NCBI GenBank assembly: GCA_964564545.1
Contig: CAZMBP010000115.1
Span: 110,699-174,698 of the forward strand
Source of the DNA: CAJQQY01 sp964564545
GTDB taxonomy: Bacteria; Bacteroidota; Bacteroidia; Chitinophagales; Saprospiraceae
Reading direction: 5' to 3'
DNA: 64,000 nt
Shown here: in pieces, positions 26,512 through 36,269 of the stretch
Layout of the letters: each line of letters starts with the position of its first letter
How positions within the stretch are numbered: the first letter of the stretch is position 1
Position numbers and translations under genes: made by a program
The notes under the pieces: model-generated
Database searches by the model: none
Told to the model about the DNA's origin: nothing
What the model saw: the letters and a program-made list of their open reading frames with translations, nothing else

Positions 26512-27708
26512 ATGATAGAAACATTAGAATTGGCTTTGAGAGAAAGTCAAAAAGATGCAGTAGAAATTCTTTCCAAACTAGTTTCATTTCCAGTACTAGG
26601 AGGACAAAGTAATATTCCAATTGCGGAATGGATCGAAAAATATCTAACGGATCATGGGGTGGAATTTAGCAATGTTCCAAATGAAGAAGGCAACAAAAGA
26701 TCTATCCATTGTCGAATTGGCCCTGCAGTTGATGGAGGTGTAATTCTCTCTGGACATCAAGATGTAGTTCCTGTTGAAGGGCAAACATGGGTGACGGATC
26801 CATTTGTTTTGACGGATAAAAATGATGGAAAATTATACGCTCGTGGCTCCTGTGATATGAAAGGTTTCTTAGCATGTTGTTTGGCAGCACTACCAGTAAT
26901 GCAAAAAGCAGATTTGAAAAAACCAATTTATTTTGCCTTTTCCTATGATGAAGAAATTGGTTGTTTGGCAGCTCCAGAATTGGCTGAACATATTAAATCA
27001 ACCTATGCTGAAAAACCTAAATATGCAATCATTGGAGAACCTTCAATGATGCAACCGGTCGTTGGTCAAAAAGGGATAGTAGTTTATAAAACTCATGTGA
27101 ATGGCTCAGCTGGTCACAGTAGTGGAATAAGAAAAGAAGTAAGTGCCATTAATGAATCTGCTCGATTGATTTTATGGTTAGAAGATAAGATGAACCGACT
27201 TGTAGCTGATGGACGAATTGATGAAAGGTTTAACCCACCGCACACTTCGATTCATTGTGGGATTTTTGAACGAAGTGGAATTGCTCCCAATGTAATATCA
27301 GATAAAGCTAGTTTTAATTGGGACTGCCGAGTTATTCCAATGGATAAGAGTACAGAGATTCTTGCGGAATTTGAAGCATACTGTAGAGAACTAGAAAAAT
27401 GTAACCGATCAAAATTTCCTGATTTTAAGATTACCACAGAACTAGATCATTCCGATGTTCCACCATTAGATACCCCTGAACATTTATCGGTAGTTCCATT
27501 GATTCAAGAATTATCAGGGATACAAGAATTGACAACTGTTGCCTATGCTGCAGAAGCAGGACAATTTTCTAATGCAGGATTTGAGACTGTAATTTGTGGT
27601 CCTGGTGATATTGCTCAGGCTCATCGAGCTAATGAATTTATTTCAAAAGATCAATTAAATAAAGGAGTGGAATTTATGTTCAGATTGGTCAAGAAATTTT
27701 CAGTATAG
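26512..27708 (+). CDS. argE: M20-family deacetylase, acetylornithine deacetylase-like
   Basis: The 398-residue protein shows the di-zinc M20 motifs: GHQDVVPVEG (His and Asp ligands near 80), the bridging aspartate in GSCDMKGFLA, the catalytic EE pair in SYDEEIGCLAAPE, the glutamate in GEPSMMQPV, and a late His in IAQAHRANEF. The lid (dimerisation) domain sits between about 175 and 290. I used the Met at 26512 because the longer frame to 26425 would overlap the carrier gene and has a non-conserved start. ArgE removes the acetyl group of N-acetylornithine; here the carrier neighbour hints at a scavenging role instead. Confidence 0.82.
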   Translation: MIETLELALRESQKDAVEILSKLVSFPVLGGQSNIPIAEWIEKYLTDHGVEFSNVPNEEGNKRSIHCRIGPAVDGGVILSGHQDVVPVEGQTWVTDPFVLTDKNDGKLYARGSCDMKGFLACCLAALPVMQKADLKKPIYFAFSYDEEIGCLAAPELAEHIKSTYAEKPKYAIIGEPSMMQPVVGQKGIVVYKTHVNGSAGHSSGIRKEVSAINESARLILWLEDKMNRLVADGRIDERFNPPHTSIHCGIFERSGIAPNVISDKASFNWDCRVIPMDKSTEILAEFEAYCRELEKCNRSKFPDFKITTELDHSDVPPLDTPEHLSVVPLIQELSGIQELTTVAYAAEAGQFSNAGFETVICGPGDIAQAHRANEFISKDQLNKGVEFMFRLVKKFSV

Positions 27709-28181
27709 ATTTCTGAAAAAAATTAACCCAGTCCTGTCTGCCGCCGAAAGGCAGACAGGTACCAAATGAAATTATTTCTTTTTTATAGCAAATATTTTTT
27801 GAAATAGAGTTTTAAAAATAAATACTCTGGTAGAAAATGATTTGGTCTGGGTTCTTATCACTTTAAGAAAAAAGTGAATAATGGGTAACTATAAAATATA
27901 GTTTTGATAAATAAGCCGCTATTTATTGTTGTTAAGTTTTTATTGCTTGACGACCACAAATTGTAAAACAAGTGACATGATTTTAAATACAACTTTTCGA
28001 ACTATGCGAATATTATCGCAGAAACTATAATTTTGTACATTTAGATGAGTTGCTAAGGTAAGTAAAATAGTTTTTTATAAATTTGACAATTCAGCAAAAC
28101 GATACTCTCTTTTTGCTAAAATAGAAATAGCCTCATTTTACCATTGGAGATATTATTTAGTATATCATAAAAACAAAAAAT
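27709..28181. other. gene-free region with one palindromic repeat
   Basis: Besides the palindrome at 27733-27759, this 473-bp stretch holds no coding-like ORF. It must carry the promoter of the HTH gene at 28182. The HTH protein's own operator could be here, but I see no clear dyad. Confidence 0.4.
27733..27759. repeat. GC-rich intergenic palindrome
   Basis: CCTGTCTGCC (27733-27742) pairs perfectly with GGCAGACAGG (27750-27759) around a 7-nt loop. On the minus strand it is preceded by GGTA, close to the GTAG head of REP sequences. Its GC content stands out strongly from the surrounding AT-rich DNA. Confidence 0.65.
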
Positions 28182-29213
28182 ATGGAACCATTGGAATTTC
28201 AAACTAAACTATTCCAGCAAATTAAAATGAGGATTAGTGAAGGTGAAAAACTGTCTGAGGTAATTGCCAGAATTCTAAATGTTAGTCCAAATACTGCTTA
28301 CAAACGAATCAAAGGAATTACCACTTTAAACTTAGATGATTTATTAAAATTGTCTTCCCATTTTAATATTAGTTTGGATAATCTAATTTTAAATATTGAA
28401 GATAATGTTGTCTTTAAGTTTTCTGCACTCAATGGACAACCCAAATCTTACACAGAATATCTTTCACCAATTTTTCAGTTGTCCGAATTAGTTGATCTTT
28501 TTCCAAATGATCCTTTTTCGATTCAATATGCCACCAATGAAATTCCAATTTTTCATTATTTTGGATTTAAGGAAATGAATTTTTTTAAATATTATACCTG
28601 GGCTTGGTCAGCTTGGGAATTTGCAAATACCAAATTTAAAAAAATGTCATTTGGAAAGCCTATTGATTCAAATGATCAATTTTTAACCTATACTGAAAAG
28701 ATTAAAGCAAGGTATGTAAAGGTTCCAAGTACAGAATTTATTTCTGAAACTGCACTTCATAACACCACTCAACAGATTAAATATTTTTTATCTATTAATA
28801 GATACGAAGTTCCAGAGGATGCTTTAAGAATATGTCAAAACTTACGGGAAATGTTTGAACATATTGCAAAAATGGCGGAAGTTGGAAAGAAGTTTCTTCC
28901 AGGAGAAACTCCTGACATGAATGGGGCGGATTTCTTTTTATATCACAATGAAATAACTCAATCAAACAATATGATGGTAGCAGAAACACCTATGGGAGAT
29001 CATACTTTTGCTACTTTTGATAATCCAAATTTGTTGCACACTCAAAATGAAAAGATTACAAATTATGCAAAAGAATGGTTTCGAAAACAAAAAAAGAGAT
29101 CACATGGATTGAGTAAGGAGACTGAAAAAAACAGGTTTAGATTCTTTAAAATTATGTTTGATCAAATAGACAAAACTGAAAGAGAAATTGAATTAATGCT
29201 AAAAATGATGTAA
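28182..29213 (+). CDS. HTH DNA-binding regulator with unknown C-terminal domain
   Basis: The first 70 residues form an XRE-like helix-turn-helix: LSEVIARILNVSPNTAYKRIKG followed by LNLDDLLKLSSHFNISLDNLI. The remaining 270 residues have aromatic-rich segments (FFKYYTWAWSAWEF) and no recognised enzyme motif. It resembles the Bacteroidota family of HTH proteins with a large predicted effector domain. It is transcribed alone from a 470-bp gap. Confidence 0.7.
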   Translation: MEPLEFQTKLFQQIKMRISEGEKLSEVIARILNVSPNTAYKRIKGITTLNLDDLLKLSSHFNISLDNLILNIEDNVVFKFSALNGQPKSYTEYLSPIFQLSELVDLFPNDPFSIQYATNEIPIFHYFGFKEMNFFKYYTWAWSAWEFANTKFKKMSFGKPIDSNDQFLTYTEKIKARYVKVPSTEFISETALHNTTQQIKYFLSINRYEVPEDALRICQNLREMFEHIAKMAEVGKKFLPGETPDMNGADFFLYHNEITQSNNMMVAETPMGDHTFATFDNPNLLHTQNEKITNYAKEWFRKQKKRSHGLSKETEKNRFRFFKIMFDQIDKTEREIELMLKMM

Positions 29214-29292
29214 ATATTTTTCTCAAAAAAATTAAACCCTATTCTAAATGAAGTTGTATGGAAAACTTAATTGTCTAAGTCAATCGAAAATA

Positions 29293-30051
29293 TTATTTGT
29301 CCAACCACCCCTTAAAATTCCCAACTCTTTCTCGACTAACAATCACTTCCTCATTTGGGTTGGGTAGTAATTCTAACTTGAGACGGCTATTGAAATAGGT
29401 GTTGATTTTATTAATTGAAGATAGCTTAGTAATATATTTTCGGTTAATTCGAAAATGAAAATTTGGGTCTAAACAATCCTCTAATTGATCCAAAGTATAG
29501 TCTAAAATATGCCTTTTCCCATTGACATTTTTTGCGCAAACAATTTTATCTTCAGAGTAAAAGTAAGCAATGTCATTGATTGGGATATACGAATACTCTT
29601 GACCAGTTTTCACTAAAAATCTTTCTTTGTATTTTTTACTGTGAATATTATTTAAAAGTGCTTGGATGGCAGAAGAATCATATTGTTGAGGCTGATGAAA
29701 TACTTCCTTATATTTTTGCATGGCTTTCGTAAGTTCCTCAGGATCAATGGGTTTAAGTAAGTAGTCGACACTATTAACTTTAAAAGCCTTTAAAGAATAT
29801 TGATCATACGCTGTGGTGAAAATTACTGGAGATTTGATTGTGGTTTGTTGGAAAATATCAAAACTCAAACCATCCGCCAATTGAATATCCATAAAAATTA
29901 AATCTGGTTGTTCAAAAGTATTTAACCACTTAACAGCATCTTCTACGCTATCAATGACTTCCAAAATTTCAGCTTGAGGAGCACAATCTTTGATCAGTTT
30001 TTTTAATCGAAGTGCAGCAGGACGTTCGTCTTCAATGATGAGAGTTTTCAT
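29293..30051 (-). CDS. LytTR-family response regulator
   Basis: An N-terminal receiver domain (about 1-120) has the acidic pocket IEDE near residues 6-9, phospho-acceptor Asp55 in IFMDIQLAD, the threonine in IFTTAYD and the lysine in LLKPIDPEE. A LytTR DNA-binding domain follows (about 150-250) with FLVKTGQEYSYIPINDIAYFYSE and FHFRINRKYITKLSSI. Phosphorylation should come from the kinase whose gene overlaps its start by 4 bp. The target genes are not indicated by the sequence. Confidence 0.93.
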   Translation of the reverse strand: MKTLIIEDERPAALRLKKLIKDCAPQAEILEVIDSVEDAVKWLNTFEQPDLIFMDIQLADGLSFDIFQQTTIKSPVIFTTAYDQYSLKAFKVNSVDYLLKPIDPEELTKAMQKYKEVFHQPQQYDSSAIQALLNNIHSKKYKERFLVKTGQEYSYIPINDIAYFYSEDKIVCAKNVNGKRHILDYTLDQLEDCLDPNFHFRINRKYITKLSSINKINTYFNSRLKLELLPNPNEEVIVSRERVGNFKGWLDK

Positions 30052-31130
30052 ATACTTAAAGTTTTGATAGAAGTTTCTTTTTCAGGTACAATATGATCGA
30101 CTAAAGGAAGTGCAACTAAAAATGAATCAGCGGTAACAATGACATCTACTTCTTTTTTTGTAAAAAATTGGTACCGATTTTTAATGTTTTGCAATCCCAT
30201 ACTAGTTGATGAAATGACCTGATTTTTTTTCTGTAAATTATTTTTAATAATCAATTTATCCTTTTCAACTGATACTTTTATTATCAAAGGTTTTTTTGTA
30301 GATATAATGTTATGCTTGATGACGTTTTCAAATAATATTTGCAAAGAAAGAGGTACAATTTTTCTTTGATGGTATTTTTCTGGAATGTCAATATCAATAT
30401 TTAAGTTCTCTCCAAATCGTTCTTTTAGTAAGAAGATATATGCATTTAAAAATTCCAGCTCATCGCTGATAGTAACAATTTTTTGATCTCTAATTTCTAA
30501 AATGTATCGATAAACTTTTGATAGTTTTTGAACAAAGTTAACTGCTTTATTAGGTTCTTCAGGAATTAAATAAGTTAATGTATTTAAACTATTAAAAAGG
30601 AAATGTGGGTTAACCTGGTTCTTTAATCCTTCCAGTTGACTTTGTATATTTTCCCTTTGCAGTTGTTCTTTTTCCTGAATTGACTTTTGCAATTTTGTAT
30701 AAAAAATAATCCCTTCATAAATCGCCCATATCAAAAAGATTGACATAAAACTTCCAATCACTTCTGATATTCCACCTTTTGGCTCTCTAATCCAATCTTC
30801 AGGAAAACAAGAATGGATTAAATTTCCAATTACAATTTTTATTAAAAAATACCCGACAATCATCAAAATAATTTGAGAGAATAGTCTTTTCCAAATTTGA
30901 TTTTCTTCTGAGAATTGGTTTAATAAAAATGCTGTTACATAACGAAATATAATCCAATAGGTTAATGTATAAAGGATTCCTACGGTATAACACCTTTTTA
31001 AGAAAGTTAGTTTACTTTCTGAAAAAAGTTCAGGAAGCATAATGATGTTAATCACAAATGCAATGATGGGGATACCAGCTAACATTAACCATTTGTCATT
31101 GAATCCTAATGTGTTTTTTACATAAGTCAT
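30048..31130 (-). CDS. LytS/YpdA-type sensor histidine kinase
   Basis: Four hydrophobic segments (about 15-35, 47-70, 83-106, 125-145) precede the His_kinase domain with the phospho-acceptor His176 in NQVNPHFLFNSLNTL. The HATPase part has LQILFENVIKHNI and MGLQNIKNRYQFF. This is the short, four-helix Bacteroidota form lacking a large sensor domain; the membrane helices likely perceive the signal. It overlaps the response regulator gene by an ATGA, so the pair is translationally coupled. Confidence 0.92.
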   Translation of the reverse strand: MTYVKNTLGFNDKWLMLAGIPIIAFVINIIMLPELFSESKLTFLKRCYTVGILYTLTYWIIFRYVTAFLLNQFSEENQIWKRLFSQIILMIVGYFLIKIVIGNLIHSCFPEDWIREPKGGISEVIGSFMSIFLIWAIYEGIIFYTKLQKSIQEKEQLQRENIQSQLEGLKNQVNPHFLFNSLNTLTYLIPEEPNKAVNFVQKLSKVYRYILEIRDQKIVTISDELEFLNAYIFLLKERFGENLNIDIDIPEKYHQRKIVPLSLQILFENVIKHNIISTKKPLIIKVSVEKDKLIIKNNLQKKNQVISSTSMGLQNIKNRYQFFTKKEVDVIVTADSFLVALPLVDHIVPEKETSIKTLSI

Positions 31131-31180
31131 AAAATAAAATTACGAAGATTAGTTGATCTTTTCCATTTCTATAAAAAGCT

Positions 31181-31218
31181 AAAAAAGGATGAAGCAATCT
31201 TAAAATTGGTTCATCCTT
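31181..31218 (-). terminator. intrinsic terminator of the 31363-32028 lipoprotein gene
   Basis: AAGGATGAAGCAAT (31185-31198) pairs with ATTGGTTCATCCTT (31205-31218), with one mismatch. Read on the minus strand it is followed by TTTTTT. Confidence 0.75.
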
Positions 31219-31362
31219 CACCCAAACTATATTATTATAAAACGAAAATCAAATGGGTTGTAGGCCATTGATTATATTCAAGATGGGAATTTATATTATT
31301 GGTTAAAAGTACTTTCGGATGAGTTGTTGATTTTATAGGATGAATTGTATTTTTAGAGTTTA

Positions 31363-32028
31363 TTATTCAATTCGATCTAAATTCCAAGTTGCATCTGGAG
31401 TTTGAAAACCCACTAATCCTTGTGTTTTTGAATAGAAATATTTTATGGCATCTTCTTCTGCTGCTAGGACATTTGTGAATTCTTTTCCATTTAAAGTAAT
31501 AGAATTTTTTTCAAGCAAAAACTGATTGATGATAGTTTCAGATTCTAGAAAATTTTCTGAAAATTGAATGTCAGTAACTGTGCTTGCTTGTGAAATATAA
31601 TTCCCTGTGGAAAATCCCACTCGCATAATACTATAAAAATTTTGAGTGTTTTCTTCATAAACTTCTGAGGAAAATAATAAATCCATTAAGGTTGTCTGAT
31701 TATTATCCCGAAAGATTATTCGATGAGCTTCTGAGTCGAAATATTCGCAGGTGGAATTTCCTTTAATTTTTGGTTCAGTACAAATGGTTTTGATGCAGAG
31801 TTGATCTCTTGTAACTTTTTTTCCATCAGGAGCAAGTAAGATCAAACTATCACCGGAAGCATTTTTAAAAATTAATTTTTCATTTCCAGCATATGGATTG
31901 AACTCTAGCGTTGCAGGACGTAAATCCAGATCTCCTAACTTTTTACTTGGTGGACACACATTTTTTTTACAAGAAAAAGAAAGGATCAAAATCAAAAAGG
32001 ATATGGAAGAGAGGATTGTTTTACGCAT
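31363..32028 (-). CDS. lipoprotein of unknown function
   Basis: A lipobox (LSFSC, Cys20) followed by KK makes this a lipoprotein of 221 residues. The body is beta-rich with conserved-looking cysteines (CPPSKK, CIKTICTEPK, STCEYF) that could form disulfides in the periplasm. No family is recognised. It lies between the amidase gene upstream and its own terminator at 31181, on the same strand. Confidence 0.65.
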   Translation of the reverse strand: MRKTILSSISFLILILSFSCKKNVCPPSKKLGDLDLRPATLEFNPYAGNEKLIFKNASGDSLILLAPDGKKVTRDQLCIKTICTEPKIKGNSTCEYFDSEAHRIIFRDNNQTTLMDLLFSSEVYEENTQNFYSIMRVGFSTGNYISQASTVTDIQFSENFLESETIINQFLLEKNSITLNGKEFTNVLAAEEDAIKYFYSKTQGLVGFQTPDATWNLDRIE

Positions 32029-32057
32029 GAATGAAATTGTTTTTTACTAGTATTATA

Positions 32058-32081
32058 CAGGACTCGTGAAAGTCCTGCTAC
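32058..32081 (-). repeat. REP-like palindrome with GTAG head
   Basis: On the minus strand the sequence reads GTAG (32081-32078) followed by CAGGACT, a 6-nt loop and AGTCCTG (down to 32058). The stem is perfect. It lies at the 3' end of the amidase gene. The GTAG-plus-palindrome layout matches REP units. Confidence 0.65.
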
Positions 32082-32083
32082 AT

Positions 32084-33292
32084 CTAAAAAGCTAAAGCTT
32101 CATACATCCAATTTGCTAATGCTTGTCGGTTATCTTTTAGGAATCGTTGCTGATCATCTCGATTTCGAATATTACCTAGTTCGATGTAAACAGATTTACC
32201 TTTGGTTTCTCGAAGCATATGTAAATCTCTTTCTTTGATCGTACCGTGATATTGACCGTTTCTTCTATATTTTTTATACTTAGCGGAAAGTTTATTTTTA
32301 ATTTTTTGAGCTACTGCCAAACTAGAATTACTGCCAGGGTAGTGGTAGAAGAAAACATCTGCTCGTTGTCCTTTTCCTCTTGAATCTATATGAAGGATAA
32401 TGGTTGTTTGATCTTTATCTTTGACACCTAGGTTTTTATATTTTTGAAATAAGGAATTGATTGCATTCGAGCGCTGATATAATCTTTGTTTTTGAGAACG
32501 AGGAATGGCATAATCACCATAGCAATATTCATCCTGATCGCAACGCAATAAATTATCATCTCGAATTCCATCGTCAGGATCTCTAGTAATCATATATGCA
32601 ACAGCACCGTGAGCAATCAAATTTCGCGTAAGTCGAAGAGAAATATCATAAGCATACTCGTCTTCACACATATTCATTTTACCTCTTTTTCCTATCGCTC
32701 CAGGGTCTGGACCACCATGTCCGCTGACGATATAAAATACCTTACCTTTTAGTCGATTACTTGCTACAGGAACGTGAGCATATTTTTTTCCAAAAATTCC
32801 AAATCGTCGAGCTTCTTTATATTTTTTTTCAGTTTTTACCGCTTTTTGATGAGCAACAAATTCATTAGGATTGACTTTTTGATCTACACAATTTAACTCA
32901 TGAAAAGGAACCCAAAGGATTTGACTATTGACTACAGTTTTTCGTCGTAACTCTTTTTCCAATAAATATTCATTGTATTCTTTGATTCGGATAGCTTGAG
33001 CCCATTCTTTTAACCCAACTGTAGTTCTTATACTTTTACCATTGTATTTGTAAATCAAAACAGGGATTTTATAATTTTTCCCAGCTTTTAATTTACTACT
33101 CTGATTGGTCTTATTTAAAACGTGAAATTGCTCAAAATTGCAACGATGATCATTTAATTGGTATCTGGCAAGAAGAGTGACAACATTATCACCTGAAAGG
33201 GCTGGAACATCGTGATAAAAAGGCTTGTCATCATCTGCTTTTAGTGAAGAAAGAATGATGAATAGCAAAAATAGAAAAACGCAATTTTTCAT
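32084..33292 (-). CDS. exported N-acetylmuramoyl-L-alanine amidase (Amidase_3) with LysM-like domain
   Basis: Using the Met at 33292 gives a 402-residue protein with a normal signal peptide (NCVFLFLLFIILSSLKA); the longer start to 33331 puts extra polar residues ahead of it. Residues about 30-75 look like a divergent LysM domain (SGDNVVTLLARYQL, LKAGKNYKIP). The zinc amidase domain has SGHGGPDPGA (first His), the Glu in CEDEYAYDIS, the His in ILHIDSRG and the catalytic Glu in VYIELGNIRNRDD. It cuts the bond between MurNAc and the stem peptide, most likely at division. The DSRG after the zinc His differs from the usual A/N-rich loop. Confidence 0.87.
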   Translation of the reverse strand: MKNCVFLFLLFIILSSLKADDDKPFYHDVPALSGDNVVTLLARYQLNDHRCNFEQFHVLNKTNQSSKLKAGKNYKIPVLIYKYNGKSIRTTVGLKEWAQAIRIKEYNEYLLEKELRRKTVVNSQILWVPFHELNCVDQKVNPNEFVAHQKAVKTEKKYKEARRFGIFGKKYAHVPVASNRLKGKVFYIVSGHGGPDPGAIGKRGKMNMCEDEYAYDISLRLTRNLIAHGAVAYMITRDPDDGIRDDNLLRCDQDEYCYGDYAIPRSQKQRLYQRSNAINSLFQKYKNLGVKDKDQTTIILHIDSRGKGQRADVFFYHYPGSNSSLAVAQKIKNKLSAKYKKYRRNGQYHGTIKERDLHMLRETKGKSVYIELGNIRNRDDQQRFLKDNRQALANWMYEALAF

Positions 33293-33331
33293 GGCAAAAG
33301 TAGTGTTGGTCATAGTATTAAGTATGTACAA

Positions 33332-33602
33332 GATACATAAAATATCAAAGGCAAAAATAAAGGAGATTAGTTAGATGTGAATCAGATTTACGATGCAAAG
33401 ATAATTAATCAATATCAAAAGTTCAATTCCATCTAAATTCAAAATTATTAAACGAGAAATTGATTTTTTATATTTTGATTTTGGCTTATGTTTTATTGGG
33501 TTTAACTTTTTTTTGACGCTGACTTTTTATGACCATTTATGTACTCCCATTGTTTAATTTTTTGTCTTTACAAAAGAGAAAAAGTCAGCGTCTTAAAAAA
33601 AA
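33332..33602. repeat. 78-bp inverted repeat ending beside the LEA-2 gene
   Basis: GACGCTGACTTTTT (33515-33528) is repeated as its reverse complement at 33579-33592, with a 50-nt interior. T and A runs flank both arms. The right arm lies 10 bp from the end of the minus-strand gene at 33603 and may also terminate it. The rest of this gap (33332-33514) shows nothing else. Confidence 0.55.
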
Positions 33603-34106
33603 TTAGAGATAATCTTCTAGTCGATATTCATCATCATAATCAAAAGGAATATCAAATTGAACTCTTGATTGACGAATGGTGATATCTCCAACTGATCTTA
33701 TTTTGATTGATTGTTTTTTCCATGCTCCATTCAACATGTTTTTGAAATTTTTGAAAAATTCTTTTTGACCAATAGGAACTTCAAAACTAAGTGGTAAAGA
33801 GAAATCACTTTCAGGTGCCATTTCTATTTCCAAATCTTGTTTGATATGTGTTGACTTTTTTCCATCCACCAATACATCAAATTCTACTTTTGAAATGGTC
33901 AAAGAATAAGGATTTGGATTATTAATTACGGCATCTGAACTAAAGGTTAATTTTAAATCAGGAGGGAGGGTTACATTTTTAAATTTAATGTTTTCCAATC
34001 GAACGAATTCCGGATATTTTAGATTAGAAGCTTGGTTGTAAAGGTAGAATCCACCTGCAAATAAAACTACAAAAAAAGTGATGCCTAGTATTTTTGAAAT
34101 ATTCAT
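33603..34106 (-). CDS. membrane-anchored LEA-2 (WHy domain) protein
   Basis: An N-terminal hydrophobic anchor (about residues 5-27) precedes one LEA_2 domain: LENIKFKNVTLPPDLKLTFSSDAVINNPNPYSL, with the invariant N-P-N-P-Y/F segment, and a later LPLSFEVPIG strand. The 167-residue length matches the family's small single-domain form. Members bind lipids or protect during stress; the periplasm is the likely location. It lies 11 bp downstream of the aminotransferase gene, on the same strand. Confidence 0.8.
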   Translation of the reverse strand: MNISKILGITFFVVLFAGGFYLYNQASNLKYPEFVRLENIKFKNVTLPPDLKLTFSSDAVINNPNPYSLTISKVEFDVLVDGKKSTHIKQDLEIEMAPESDFSLPLSFEVPIGQKEFFKNFKNMLNGAWKKQSIKIRSVGDITIRQSRVQFDIPFDYDDEYRLEDYL

Positions 34107-34117
34107 TAGTTTGTATT

Positions 34118-35290
34118 TTAAAAGATAGTTTTTTGTGAAATTGAATGCTTAAAGCAAGTCGTTAATTTTTCGAAATCTTCATAAGTATTATAAACGTGAG
34201 GAGCTATTCGAATGGCATTTCCACGCTGGGATACTTTTACATTATTTTTTTCAAAATTAGATTTCAGTTTATCCATGTCCATGTTTGAAGAGAGACGTAC
34301 ACCAAATAAATGCGCAGATCGAAATGCCTCTTCTTCTAATTGACAACCCATTTCTTGAAGTTCTTGAATAGGATCTTTGGAAATGTTTTTACAGTAATTT
34401 TGAATATTTTCTACGCCCCATTTGAGTATTTGTTCGAGCGATTTTTGTAGCATAGGGACACCAATAAAATTGCTTTGTTCGCCCATAGCATATCGGTTGG
34501 CATGCGGCTTATATTCAGGTTGGTAATTGACTAAATTTTCAAATTGATTACTGTCTAACCTATTAATCCAATTTTCTTCAATCGGAGTCCCCTGGTCAAA
34601 TTTTTCACCAAAATATGCGACCCCTGAAACGTAAGGACCTAGCAACCATTTATAACCAGCGCAAATTAATGCATCTAGTTTAACCTCCTGAATATCAATA
34701 GGATATGCACCTACTGATTGAGTTCCATCAACAATGAGTAGTGCATCGTTTTCGGTAGTTTTAGCTCTTATTCTTTTCAGGTCAAAAAGAGTTCCATCAG
34801 CCCAATGAACATTCCCAAGTGCCACAGCAACAGTATTTTCATCTATTGCATTTAAGATGTTCTCGTTCCAGATTCTACCTTTGGAAGATTCATTTTTTGG
34901 AGAAGAAATAATTTTGATCTTTGCTCCAGTCTCATCTGCTAATTTTTTCCAAGAATAGAAATTTGATGGAAAACCTTCGTCTGTAAGTACAATGTTATTT
35001 TGAGCTGTTGCATGAATGTTTTTCACTACATTTGCAATACCATATGAGGCTGAAGGAATTGGCGCAATTCGTTGAGGATTAGGACAATTGATAAGTTCTG
35101 AAAATGTACCTTTTAACTTTTCTACAGGATCAAAAAAATCACTTCGAAGTATTTTCCAAGGTTGATTTTTTTTAGCGATTGCCTGAATTCCTGCCTCTTC
35201 AACAGTCTTTAAGTTAGGAGACATATAAGCACAATTGATGTAACTTATTTCTTCTGAAAGATTAAATTTATCCTTTTGACAATTGAGCAT
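34118..35290 (-). CDS. PLP-dependent class V aminotransferase-fold enzyme
   Basis: The 390-residue protein has the class V pattern: VVKNIHATAQNNIVLTDEGFPSNFYSW (substrate region near 100), the aspartate in LIVDGTQSVGAYPIDI (about 182) and the lysine in ICAGYKWLLGPY (about 210). It resembles kynureninase/cysteine-desulfurase relatives rather than NifS itself, since no SufS-like Cys loop is seen. There is no signal peptide, so it is cytoplasmic. It is transcribed with the LEA-2 gene and divergent from the PKD protein gene. Confidence 0.83.
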   Translation of the reverse strand: MLNCQKDKFNLSEEISYINCAYMSPNLKTVEEAGIQAIAKKNQPWKILRSDFFDPVEKLKGTFSELINCPNPQRIAPIPSASYGIANVVKNIHATAQNNIVLTDEGFPSNFYSWKKLADETGAKIKIISSPKNESSKGRIWNENILNAIDENTVAVALGNVHWADGTLFDLKRIRAKTTENDALLIVDGTQSVGAYPIDIQEVKLDALICAGYKWLLGPYVSGVAYFGEKFDQGTPIEENWINRLDSNQFENLVNYQPEYKPHANRYAMGEQSNFIGVPMLQKSLEQILKWGVENIQNYCKNISKDPIQELQEMGCQLEEEAFRSAHLFGVRLSSNMDMDKLKSNFEKNNVKVSQRGNAIRIAPHVYNTYEDFEKLTTCFKHSISQKTIF

Positions 35291-35361
35291 GATATTTGAT
35301 TTTTCTGCAATGTATGACGAATTTTAAGATTTCCAAAATCCATTTTTTTCAAAAAAATGAT

Positions 35362-36147
35362 ATGAAAAAACTGATTCTATTTCTCACCATTTCTCTTGGT
35401 TGTTTAATTCCTCAAAATGGATATTCAAACACATCTAGTGATCCAGTTGAAGCTAATTTTACTTTCGAAAATGCTTGTTTGTTTCAGACTGTAATATTTA
35501 CCGATCTATCTGTTGGAAATATAACTTCATGGAATTGGGATTTTGATAATGGCTCAGGAGTCTCAGATGAACAAGATCCAGAATTTAATTTTTCAGGATC
35601 AGGTGATTTTGTGGTGCAATTAATTGTTTCGAATGATTGCGAATCAGATACCATGATTCAAGAGATTACTATTTATAGTGGAGTGCCTTTTTTTCAAGAT
35701 ACCACGGTTTGCAATAATGAGCCAGTAGAAATAAATGGCGAAGTTTACTCTGAATCAGTATTGACGACTCAGGTTTTTAATTATATCGATACTTTAACCA
35801 GTTCTCAAGGATGTGATAGTATTACCGTTTTTCGAATGACAGTCAATCCTTGTGGATGTGAATTGAAATTTCCGAATGCATTTACGCCAGATGGAGATGG
35901 ATTAAACGATACATTTCAACCTGTAGTGATTTGTGACCAAATCATAGCAGATTATCGTATGGTTATTTATGATCGGTGGGGTGAAACCGTTTACGATACT
36001 TTTGAATATAACAAACCTTGGGATGGAACGATTAATGGATTTCCAATGCCAACTGATGTATTTGTATATTCGGTGCAATATGAGATAGTGGATGGAGAAA
36101 ATCGTCAGTTTTTTAATGAAATTAAAGATTTTACATTAATTAGGTAG
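35362..36147 (+). CDS. exported PKD-domain protein with gliding-motility type B sorting domain
   Basis: The Met at 35362 gives a signal peptide (KKLILFLTISLGCLIPQNGYS); the longer frame to 35296 has no such start. A PKD domain follows (about residues 30-100, FTDLSVGNITSWNWDFDNG). Then comes a cysteine-containing linker and a complete T9SS type B domain with FPNAFTPDGDGLNDTFQP, YRMVIYDRWGETVYDT and a final DFTLIR. Such proteins are secreted by the T9SS and stay at the surface; at 261 residues this is among the shortest of its kind. Function is unknown. Confidence 0.85.
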   Translation: MKKLILFLTISLGCLIPQNGYSNTSSDPVEANFTFENACLFQTVIFTDLSVGNITSWNWDFDNGSGVSDEQDPEFNFSGSGDFVVQLIVSNDCESDTMIQEITIYSGVPFFQDTTVCNNEPVEINGEVYSESVLTTQVFNYIDTLTSSQGCDSITVFRMTVNPCGCELKFPNAFTPDGDGLNDTFQPVVICDQIIADYRMVIYDRWGETVYDTFEYNKPWDGTINGFPMPTDVFVYSVQYEIVDGENRQFFNEIKDFTLIR

Positions 36148-36269
36148 CTAATTAGTTGATGTTTTTTTATTGTGGAAAAAAAATAATAGAAGACCACGTA
36201 ATTTGCTTCATTGTATTAGCTTTTTTGGAAAACCTTTTATAGATTTGCGGCAACAAAAATAAATTTATC

